The position numbers were made by a program, and so were the translations under genes. A DNA stretch of 64,000 bases from Sympetrum striolatum (Eukaryota > Arthropoda > Insecta > Odonata > Libellulidae): positions 92,236,254 to 92,300,253 of the forward strand of contig OX388343.1 in NCBI GenBank assembly GCA_947579665.1, read 5' to 3'. The notes beneath the pieces were generated by a model. The model saw only the letters and a list, made by a program, of their open reading frames with translations. It ran no database searches and was not told the origin of the DNA. Shown here in pieces: positions 49,381 to 59,459 of the stretch. The stretch's first letter is position 1. Every line of letters starts with the position of its first letter.

Positions 49381-50034
49381 TACCCTTACTTCCTTTCCGA
49401 GAGCGTTCCTCGATAAATAGAACACATCACTCTCATAAAATAGCTCCTTGGAAGTTCTTGAAATACAATTACCACGTTTATTAACCTTCGACTTGCTCAC
49501 GAATCCAGTTTACCAGCTCATCCAAAGTCAGTACGTTCTCCTTTAATGCTCTGAAGATCCATGACCGTACAGAGGTTAGTATATGATTTAACGGAAAATG
49601 CTTTTGAAAATTATTCCAAAGTTCCAATTGCTTGCTATTCGATTTAACCCCCAAATACTCAAATACTTCGCATTTAATACATTGACCGTAGATTTAATTT
49701 ACATAAACAATTCTTGTCCATCAAAATTATTCTTAGTAAATGAAAATTTCTTTCAATATCATCCTGCCTAACTAACTGACACCATACCTGTCTACACTAT
49801 TCCACCCAAATCAACGCTCCTGAATTATCCTACCTCATGATTCATTTTTCACTCGTATATTTTTTATATTTATAATTTTTTTGCATTCTGTCACTGATTA
49901 TCTTAATTTTCTTCCCCTTCCTTCACCCATCCACTCCCATCCTTCCTCCTTTTCGTGTTTTAAGTCTCTTTTTCATTTATTCTTCCTCGGCTTGAAGATT
50001 GCTATAACTAGCCATAACTAGACGCCAACGAAAT

Positions 50035-50400
50035 AATAATAATAATAAAAACTCTTTATTTGGCGAGGTTCGGCCCATTAGGGGGCCATTATTAACCATT
50101 CCGTTACTTAAATTAATTTAATTATAGGGCCATTAAATTATAGGGCCCACCTAACCATTAAGGATAACTAATGTTAAATACAAAAAAGGCGGAAAAATAA
50201 TACATATAAATAAATATATATATATATATAAAGAAAATAAAAAGAAGAGGTAAAAAAATAATAGAATTGGGGTGTGGGGAAAAACTCCTTGGCTGAAAGC
50301 TCTTGGAGAAAAACCCACTCTGCGGGAAAACGCTCACACAAGAAGGGGAGCGAAAAAAACCCGCGAAAACACAGATGGAAATAAATACAAGCAGGTATAT
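50035..50400 (-). mobile_element. Truncated non-LTR retrotransposon 3' end, copy B
   Basis: The minus strand ends CGCCAAATAAAGAG followed by an (ATT)n tail at about 50036-50048. It shares the GGGTGTGG, AAACCCAC and CCCGCGAAAA plus-strand blocks with copy A, diverged by many substitutions. A (TA)n run lies inside at about 50213-50230. The long minus-strand ORF here (50158-50733) extends past the repeat and is not supported as a gene. Confidence 0.5.
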
Positions 50401-50592
50401 CACTAGTTGCATAATTGCTGACCAATATTGTTGGCTAAATTTCTTGGTGGTTAATAATCCACAATTAAATATTAAATAATAGTTATACTGGTAAGGATAA
50501 TTAAAGCTATATTGATAGATAAAGCATGATTTACCTGCTGCACAAATATTAATAAATCTAAAAATAGTATTAATACTAAACGAAAAGTTTAT

Positions 50593-50626
50593 ATCAAACC
50601 ACATACGAAATCGTATGTGGTTTGAT
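50593..50626. repeat. Perfect palindrome, 16-bp arms with 2-base spacer
   Basis: ATCAAACCACATACGA at 50593-50608 and TCGTATGTGGTTTGAT at 50611-50626 are exact reverse complements separated by AA. Confidence 0.85.
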
Positions 50627-53082
50627 AAAAGTTTTAGAAATGTGTAGAATGAAGTCTTTTTTTTTGGAAGATCTGCATCGAAATTTATTCCATCATTTTC
50701 AATAAAGTATGATATCATGAATATAAACTCCATATGGAACGATAAACTCTCACTATATTATAATTTCTGAAGGAATCAGTTGCATTCGTTGCATTCCGTT
50801 GCCATTGTTCTGTAGAAGAGAGAAACTTAACTGAATACGCACTTTAAACACTGGATTGGATATTTGAAAATATATTTCTTGTTTCATAATATAACCTTTA
50901 TAAGAAATATAAACATTAGAGAATTAAGATTGTGAGCTGGCGCTGAGATTGATTTTCCACCAAAACAATAAAATTTCAATGAGCCATTATTTTACAGCGC
51001 CTGTTGCGGGTTATAATTAAGGCTTCCCAAAGATAGATTAATTTTCGCTGGCAACTTGATTCCAATAGTCGATTTGGAATGGGATAATTAAGTAAGAAGT
51101 TTGTTCAGGAATTTTTGCGATAATTTTATGAAATTGCAGATACGGTATCACATTCGCAATATTTTTTATTTTCTATCAACATTTCAGGACTCGAACGTTC
51201 CAAGTGAAAAGAAATTAGAAAAAAATTCAAATTTTCCTCTTCAAAATTAATCTACTTAATTGCGGTTAGCATGATAAAAACAACGTGTAATCTGCTGTGA
51301 CAGTCTTCTGTCCGGTCCAAGGTTAAACAAAGGAGAATTGAATTGGTTCTAGATTATCACGAATTTTGGTTTTACGGGTACGATCGACTCGAATGATAAT
51401 TGAGTAAAATTGCCCCATGCCTTCGAAGATTTTTTTTTTTTTTTTTTTGAGATCCGAGTTTCAGAAATATTCCTCCTAATTTTCCACCAGAAGTGATATC
51501 CTCCATAAACAACCTGTATATAGAACACTAAGGAAGAAAGTGGAAGTAGTATCCCTCACGAAATCAGTGATTAACTTTTAAATGTCTCTGAATTTTCGAT
51601 ATTTTCGCTCGTATCAAAAGGTTAAAAATTATATATTTATATTAAAAAAATGCTTTCAAAACTTAGGATATTAAAAATCACCAGAAATCAACAGTGTAAT
51701 GAAGGCTGGATTATTATTTCTTTCAGGTGTTCTTCAGCTAGAAAAACTAGAATTAAATCAATGTATTTCTTTTTAATTCGAGTTTACTTCTTTTGTCGGG
51801 GATATAAATGAAACCGGAAAAGTAGGTATCGAATTATCATTTGTCGTGCCTCTTATGAAAGCTTCTGTTTCGCAAGAAATGATTTTTATGTGGGTGTATG
51901 CTATTTTAAACATGTTTATAGTTTGTGCTCTGTAATTTCTCATTTAAATGCATATTCATGGCTAATTTTAAATATTATTAACCCCTTATTCTCCTGAATT
52001 ATCATATTTTATCGCATAAGTATATATACAGTAGGTTAATTTAAAAAATTAACCGTGAGAAATTAATTTGCCCTTGCTAAGAAATATCAAGTTAGAGTCA
52101 AGTATCTTTTTTATATATGTTGAATCTTCAATACATAAAGTAAGGTTCTCGGTAAAACTATTGTTAAAAAGTGAAAAACACCAGAAAAATAAAGAATAAC
52201 CCTAAAAAATTAAAAAAGCGTTAAATATTTTTGGAGAAAATCATTATCATCATAAAATTCCAATTTTTATATAATTTAAACAAAATAAGTCCTTCCACAA
52301 ATTCAAATTTATGGCATTCAAAAATAGCTAAATGTGGCCTATTACATTGAATACTTACGAGTAAAGTCGCTTTACAATTTACTTCGTTGTAAATCGATTT
52401 TTAAATTCTTGAATAATATAAAATTACAGTTTGTTTGACTCATCTAAATAATTTATTTAAAATTGACATCATTAAATAGGCTGAAAATAAGAAATATGTG
52501 ATATGATTCCGTAGTAAAACTCTGAAGATACATTGATGAGACCTAAGTTTTTGAAGGGTATTTATTTGGAAATTATGCTTTCATTAAGTAAATCCTTTCA
52601 CGGAATTAAAAAACTAATTTGCTGAAATCACATCGTTTATCGGTGCTACGGATAAGGCCGGTTATTGTGAACGGATGAGTTCGAACAGTTCACAGTTTAA
52701 TATGTAAATGAATAAGTAGCACCTATCATTTAAATTACCGAAACTGCCTTTTAAACCACTGTCTCTCTGAACAAATGTTGCAAATGAAGAGCGACACTCT
52801 TTCCAACGCAGATTATTGCTCTCGCTACTTTTTTCGGTTACTCTGTAATTTAGTATACCACCATTATTGCGGTGTTGTCTCACCATCACCGGTACGAAAA
52901 CTCATTTAAATTTTCTCTTGTTATCTTTCGCAAATAAATTATTAATTATCATTTGCTGGCGTTGGATCTGCAGAAGTATGTAGATTAATTATCAATTGCT
53001 ATTAAAATTTGTCTATTATTAACATATATTTGCTAATTATTTAATTTACTTCGTATGATACTACTTAATTGGTAGATTAATA

Positions 53083-53460
53083 TAATAGTATTTATTTATT
53101 CAACGGGATGTACCCTTTTGTTACAAAAAATATCACAGCACCAACATCACATAGCAGAATTTAAAAGTATAAAATACAATGAACAATAGAATTTTATAAG
53201 TATAAACTATCACAAATAAGGAAATTAACATCACAAATTATTCGTCTTTAAGCATAAATATCACTAAATCATTATAAATAATTAAATTTACGTATAGTAT
53301 GTTACAAATAATAAACATAAACAGCATTTGCGAAGAGAATAATTATTAAAAGCTTTTATGAAAAATAATAGAAACAGAATGCCAAATAAATTTTCGCATA
53401 TATGATATACAATATAAAAAATACATATTAATGGTATAATAACATACTTTATGTATTATT
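53083..53460 (-). mobile_element. Possible retrotransposon 3' tail
   Basis: The minus strand ends GTACATCCCGTTGAATAAATAAATA, an AATAAA-containing tail after a short non-A/T block; the adjacent 350 bp is A/T-rich without ORFs. Weaker evidence than for copies A and B. Confidence 0.28.
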
Positions 53461-55731
53461 TACAGTGAGTGATTAATAATTATTTTTTTAATTATGTTTA
53501 GTATTCAATGGGGCTTAAATTTTTAATTGTATGTAAACTAGTGTGGAATATGTCTATATTTTTAAGGTGAGTATTTGCTAATATACCCAAATATTTGTAT
53601 TAAGGTGGATTAAAATATTTTGACACGAGCAAAAATATAAGGGAACATAATATACATTTCGTATTACTATTATAGATACCTAGTAGTCTCTTGTAGGACT
53701 TTACACCGATTTTAAATAAAAAATCTTCTCTGTTTATTTTTATCAGAATGTAATCTTGCATTGTAGAACTCGTTCTCATTATATTCGCATTGCGGAATAA
53801 TTTGATGGAGTTTCGTCAGTTAATTCGAATATAAAAGGAGAAATCCTCTGGATATTCCAATGCTAGCTTGCTCTCTTTTTTTTAAATAGACCAATATCCT
53901 TTAGCACAAAGAGCAATCGTGATCTGTGAAAGAGCATTCATTTGTTTTTCTGGAAATCACTTCCGTCATTTTAAAATTTCAGTTCGAATGAAGTCGTTTG
54001 TTACGCTATTATATACTATCGGCGACGGAACTGGAAATTCGGGATTTTGAGGAAAGAGACAACCCATTTTAACTAACATTTTTATCACCTCTTCCAAAGT
54101 TGTTTTCCATTCTTGTAACCATTTTGATGGAAAACAGTGAACGGTGGGAGTTGAAGATTGTGTAAACTTAATGAGGTCGTTCACCTATTTGCTCAAAAGA
54201 CAATTAATTGTGCATAAAATATCGTTGCAAACACCGTGTCGAAATGTTTTCGTGATTCGGAGCAATTTATTTTGATAAAATTCATTCTGGGTTCAAATTT
54301 CACGAATGGAATTTAATTTGACAAGTTACATGTTATATACAGATAAACTCGAGGACGATAATAGTTGAAGGAAATAGTTTACAGGCGTGACTAAATCAGT
54401 CAATTATTCCACATAACCCGCTAAGATTTTGTTTCTGAGTATCGTTTAGAAATAGTGTATTTTATTTACTATTTTTCCATTAGATGGTGATGAAAGTCAG
54501 AAACATTCCTGAATAGTTTAGCTACTACTGGATAAAAATTGCTTCAAGGAATGCTTACCTTCTAAACAAAGGCTCTTTGTTGAATCTATCGGATGAGATG
54601 AAAAGCCTTAAACTACATATGTAAATGGTGCGTATATTGAATAGGTGGGTAAGTTGTGAACTCTATTCCATGAATGCTGAATGACGCAGAGAAGGGTATT
54701 TCAATTTTCGCAGAAAAGAGAATAGTAGAATGTTGTTGCTGACTGAAGATAAGAAATTATCGAATGAAGAATACAGAGAATCGGGATCAGAAATTCCTCA
54801 CCTTTCTTAATAATAGTGAGGATTGAGTTTGCCATTAGAAGCATTTGAATGGAAGAAGAACATAAATTTTAGAACTAAATGTACAAGAAGGTTGCAGAAA
54901 AACTGGTGAATTGAGACAAATATTTGCGATGAGTTAACATAGGATGTAAGTAAGTCACCGTGACCTCCCAAGGCCTGAATATAGTTCGGATAACCAAATG
55001 TGGAAGATGTAAATGAACCAAATCTAGAAATTGGTGCATATTGAGAGTGTGAGCTGATGGGTTAAGAGGACCGAAGGAAAAATTGTTGAATTTTGCAAAT
55101 AACGGAGAGACCTTCTGAGGCCTCAGGTTTTGAGAGATGATGTAATGATTCTCGAATCTTTATGCATTGAAAAATATATTTATAGGCATGAAGAGGCTTG
55201 TTATCCAAACTTTAAATTTTAAAATATGATAGAATTACTAAGCCTATACCCTCAGTAGTGAAGAATATCTAATTTCGAAATGGCTTACATAAAATTTTTA
55301 TTTGTGACCCTGTAAAAAGTAAATTATATTCAGTTCTTGTATCGTATGGTATTTTGTTTGAAATATTTTCCTGATTAATTTTTTAGATACTACACGTTAC
55401 TTTTCAGCCTCAATGCTGCTGCTTTCTAAAGGCGCTAATTATAAGCTCAGAACAAGACAGCTTAGATTTACGAAGGTTGACAGGTAGAAAGATTTTGAGT
55501 AGAATACTCTGTATAAGAGGCTACTTAACTCTTTACCTACAACATGATGAAGGTGAATATTATCGGTGTATGTCATAGAAAATAAAATATTTATTATACC
55601 TGAAATTTGTTAAATTTAAATTCCGTGTTTCTTGCACCACTTTTTCAAAATTTGAAATATACCGCAATATTCCGTGAGCTCATACTGCAAAGGAAGTAAA
55701 TGAAACAGTTAAACGTTTTTCAGTTTTGATC

Positions 55732-55737
55732 TTTATT
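55732..55737 (-). terminator. Gene 7 polyadenylation signal AATAAA
   Basis: AATAAA on the minus strand about 190 bases after the stop codon. Confidence 0.5.
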
Positions 55738-55927
55738 TTGAATACAAGAAAGACCATAAAGGATTATACAAACTTAACAAAATCCATCACTAATATTTTT
55801 TGTTTTTAGGAACAATTTGGAAATGAGTTTTTATAATATATGGTGAAAGGATGAAATGATGTTGTGGAAACAGTAAATATTTCCAAATGATGATGAAACA
55901 TTAGCTATCGTAACTTCACCGAAGACT

Positions 55928-57187
55928 TCAACGGTATCCAGCGCTGTTACCAGAGGCTATGGATCCTACACTTCCACCGTTGCTCAAACTGCTACTGCTG
56001 TAGCTGCCGCTGCTTCCTGCATTATAACCTTTGCCACTGCTACCTCCTCCACCACTGACCCCTCCTACTCCACTGCTGGAACCTCCGTAACTACTGCTGC
56101 TTGCACCGGTAACACCACCGTAGTTTCCAGCGTGGGCCCCACTGCTACCACCAAAGCTTGCTCCAGTGATACCTCCATAACTGCCAGCGCTGCCTCCACC
56201 ATATCCTCCGCTCCCAGAGGTATGGTAATCGCCTCCGCCAGAGACACCACCGGATCCTCCTTGGCTACCACCAGCGAAACTGTTGCTTCCACCGTGTGAA
56301 GCTCCATAACCTCCGCTGCTGTATGCGTCTCCACCACCGATACCACCGGCATATCCACCCCCGTATCCACCGCCGTATCCACCCCCGTATCCACCGCCGT
56401 ATCCGCCTCCTTCATTGCCGTGCGCCTGAATAATCACGGGCACCTTTTTATAAACTGGCACGGGATGAGGGACTGGGATTTTCACTGGTACTTGCACAGG
56501 GTAAGCCACGGGCTTGGGAACATGAACAGGGACCGGGTGGGGAACAGGAATCTTAACAGGCACGTGCACTGGGTAAGGAATCTTTTTCTCCACTGGATAA
56601 GGTACGGGTTTGTCTACTGGGACTGGGTAAGGTTTTTCGATCGGAACTGGGTAAGGCTTTTCCACTGGGACTGGAACGGGATGAGGAATCGGAACTGCTA
56701 TGTGTTTGATGACAGGCACGGGAACTGGGTGAGGTACAGGAACAGGAACATTCTTCGTGATGGTGATGGTCTTTTCTTCGTGGGCATCTCCGTAACCAGT
56801 ACCTCCGCCGTAACCTCCACCTCCGACCAAAAGCAGTCCTCCATGACCTTCAAGACCGTACCCTAGACCAACTCCATGCCCTCCGGTACCAAGGCCGCCC
56901 CCGTGGATACCTCCAAAACTAAAGCTTTCCCCTCCTTGACCTAGCCCACTCCCTAGGTGGTAACTAGAGCCATGCCCACCTCCATATCCTCCTCCATATC
57001 CGCCTCCATAAGAAGCGAGGAGAAGTTGCCCACCCCCGTAACCTCCACCGTGACCAAGTTCACCTCCAAAACCTCCGGTTCCATAACCGAAACTCAGAAC
57101 GCCTCTCTTCTCTTGTTGCTTAGCATCCTTTTTCGCCTCCTCGGGGAGCGCAAAGGCTACTGTCACTAACAGGAGGCAGGTAAACGC
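55928..57187 (-). CDS. Gene 7, exon 2: large protein with central PVPVPHPV domain between two Gly-rich arms
   Basis: The full CDS is join(55928..57187, 59272..59283) on the complement, 423 residues, the largest of the seven. The acceptor CGTATTTTTTAG precedes GCG at 57187. The signal peptide is MKLQ-AFTCLLLVTVAFA. The propeptide LPEEAKKDAKQQEKR ends at Lys31-Arg32-Gly. Residues about 33-141 are a Gly/Tyr/Leu arm containing aliphatic patches (QLLLASYGG, LLLVGGGG). The repeat domain at about 142-259 runs from EKTITITKNVPVPVPHPV to YKKVPVIIQAHG, with HVPVKIPVPHPV units resembling genes 5 and 6. Residues 260-423 are a C-terminal arm absent from the paralogues: GGGYGGGYGGG repeats, then Ser/Gly/Ala-rich sequence (SSSYGGSSSGVGG) ending SAGYR. 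An elastic or adhesive matrix role is possible but not shown. Confidence 0.87.
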   Translation of the reverse strand, partial: AFTCLLLVTVAFALPEEAKKDAKQQEKRGVLSFGYGTGGFGGELGHGGGYGGGQLLLASYGGGYGGGYGGGHGSSYHLGSGLGQGGESFSFGGIHGGGLGTGGHGVGLGYGLEGHGGLLLVGGGGYGGGTGYGDAHEEKTITITKNVPVPVPHPVPVPVIKHIAVPIPHPVPVPVEKPYPVPIEKPYPVPVDKPVPYPVEKKIPYPVHVPVKIPVPHPVPVHVPKPVAYPVQVPVKIPVPHPVPVYKKVPVIIQAHGNEGGGYGGGYGGGYGGGYGGGYAGGIGGGDAYSSGGYGASHGGSNSFAGGSQGGSGGVSGGGDYHTSGSGGYGGGSAGSYGGITGASFGGSSGAHAGNYGGVTGASSSSYGGSSSGVGGVSGGGGSSGKGYNAGSSGSYSSSSLSNGGSVGSIASGNSAGYR

Positions 57188-59271
57188 CTAAAAAATACGA
57201 AATATGGTCCTTATAAATAATATTAATAAATAATTAATTTTTGTAGCTTGAAATAAAATCTGAAAAAGTCATCGTCTCGCTCGTGTAATCGACTATTGAA
57301 CGAAAATCTTAGTATGTAATGACTGTAACTATTGAGATATATTTTAAATAAATAATGAGAACAATAAAAATGAAGTCCTGAGTTTATAGTTGAAGGAAAT
57401 CTCTTACGTATTCGAAAGATTAATTAGAGAATCAGACAAAGGTTACTTCAAATAGATTTAAGGACTGGATATCTATAACTGCAGCTAGAAATTAATCTAT
57501 TAGTAACGGTAAATCCTTGAACATTATTTCCAGAATAATTGTTTAAAATATATTGTTCTTTTCTACAAAACATATTATACATAAGGGTTGTGAATCTATC
57601 TTCAAATTGTTATCAGACCGTTTAACTTCATCGCAAATAATTCGAGAATGATAAAAAATTGAAATAGAAGCTTTTTTATTCAAGAAGGGAACAATTTTTT
57701 GATAAGACAATCTCTAAGGACATCGCATTTCATGTCATTCATATGAGAATATGTGGACTATTTCAGTGACACGCGTGAAACACAAGTGTTCATGCATAAT
57801 GTAACTGGGGGGTGACCGCATTCCCTGGTGTCCTCCACAGATAAGCAACTTTTCAAGGGCGTCGCAGGTCAGCTCTTCCGCAGAGTTTAATTACGAATTT
57901 CCGTGTCGAATAAATGTTGGGTTAAATTTGTAGGCCGTGCGAAAAATCGGTAATTCATAAAAAAATCGTCATACCTGAATTAGGCACGAGTATATGACAG
58001 CTATTTGTATAAAGAAACAAAAGATAGGATCGAATTCGTTGCTAAAGTAATTATGATATCTAAAAATTCTTTCATATAATGTCGAATACTGTGTTCAGAT
58101 TAATTTTTATACAACTGCATGACGATAGTCAAATTAAATATTAAATGCCTTACTCAATCGGAAAAATAAAAGGAAGGAATAAGTTCCAGAAATATCCTCT
58201 CATAACAAAGTTATTTATTTATAATTAACATTTTATAGCTCAATTCTCCAACATGATTTCTTGAAATGGGGATCAAATTTTTCTTAGTTTCTATAGCAAA
58301 AATGTATTTATAAATTTACGTCGTATTATGTATACGTATGCTCGTAACTGAATGTCAACGCCGCGCCACCTTGCAGAGGTTGTGATAGAAAGCGTCATAA
58401 ATGCAGTCAATATATCAACTTCATCACTTAGGTCTACTTGTGTGACATTGGAGAGTATAATCTTATAGATGTTACCAGCTTCCATACATTCAATTCGGAT
58501 GAAAACCTTCTAAGATTTTGGATAAGATTCAAATTAAAATGTAGAAAGTTGCACATAAGAAGATGAATATGCACTATCAACGAATAATTTTAAGATAAAT
58601 CTTCCGATCTTTTTCCGAAGAAAAATTTTGAGGAAAGAAAACTAAAATAGAAAATCAAAGATGAACCCACTACACTCTAACAAAAATGAGACCTTAAATT
58701 TTTATAGGACAGGGCAGATTCATTTAAGGGCATAAAATATGAATTTCACAGAGTTTAAACGCTCAATGTTTTCCTTGACGATACGTACTGCTGCATCTCG
58801 ACAATTGAGCAAAATGAAGCTGCCTCAATATGTTAGCTGCATCTAAAATATGATGCAAATATTATAATATTAAGGAAATATGCAAGAGTAAGAAAAGTTT
58901 AATTTGATATATCAGCGTATAGGGTAAAAATTATGCCTGATATAAAGTAAAATGGAAGATATAAGTCCCTGAAAATAATCTCTACAATGTTTGATGGCTG
59001 TGGATCAAATCTTTCTTGAGTATAAGTGACAATGATACTATTCACGTAGCAGGCCGTAACTTTGCGGAATTCCGACATAACGAGAAATCATAAAATAGAA
59101 CAAAGGTTTTACAAGCTTCACAGTAACTTTTACTATCCACATATAAGTTACTGTGTTATTTGTAGAACATTTATTTCATTTAACAATTTTTCGTCAAGTG
59201 ACAATGGGCAACCTTTTTTGAGATAGTATATGTGTTAGGGAGTGAAAATTCAGCTCGAGGTCCCAACTTAC

Positions 59272-59283
59272 CTGCAGCTTCAT
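59272..59283 (-). CDS. Gene 7, exon 1 (coding part, MKLQ)
   Basis: ATG AAG CTG CAG is followed by a GTAAGT donor, phase 0, 73 bp from the TATA box. A minus-strand ORF of 153 codons runs through this exon, but its upstream part overlies the promoter and its downstream part the intron, so it is not the gene. Intron 57188-59271 is 2,084 bp and unremarkable. Confidence 0.84.
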
Positions 59284-59355
59284 GGTATATCGAGAGTTGG
59301 ATGGTAGAGGGATGAAACCGCTGAATGGAGTGACGAACAATCCTTCCGGAATCCT

Positions 59356-59450
59356 TTTTATACCCGATCGACCTACACAATTTGATCCGCTTCCTTTGGC
59401 AATCATTTCACCAAGTCCGTTTGTTTCCTTTGCTAAACTTTCGCCTCTCA
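59356..59450 (-). promoter_or_regulatory. Gene 7 promoter: TATA box plus all three shared elements
   Basis: TATAAAA is at 59356-59362, GGAAGCGGATCAAATT at 59379-59394, GGTGAAAT at 59405-59412 and TGAGAGGCGAAAGTT at 59436-59450. The gap from TATA to the first element is about 6 bp longer than in the other genes; the spacing from the first to the second element (26 bp) is kept. Confidence 0.72.
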
Positions 59451-59459
59451 CATCCGCTC

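Larger units (their letters stand above)
49390..55730. other. Intergenic DNA between genes 6 and 7
   Basis: AT-rich, with retrotransposon copy B (50035-50400), the perfect palindrome at 50593-50626, a 19-base T run near 51430, and a possible tail at 53083-53460. No gene is supported. Confidence 0.55.

Noticed and set aside
50158..50733. 191-codon minus-strand ORF
   Set aside because: Mostly Phe/Ile/Tyr from A/T-rich repeat DNA of retrotransposon copy B and flanking sequence.
55928..57169. ORFs on both strands overlapping gene 7 (56065-56415, 56420-56866, 56957-57169)
   Set aside because: Shadows of the Gly-rich repeats in alternative frames.
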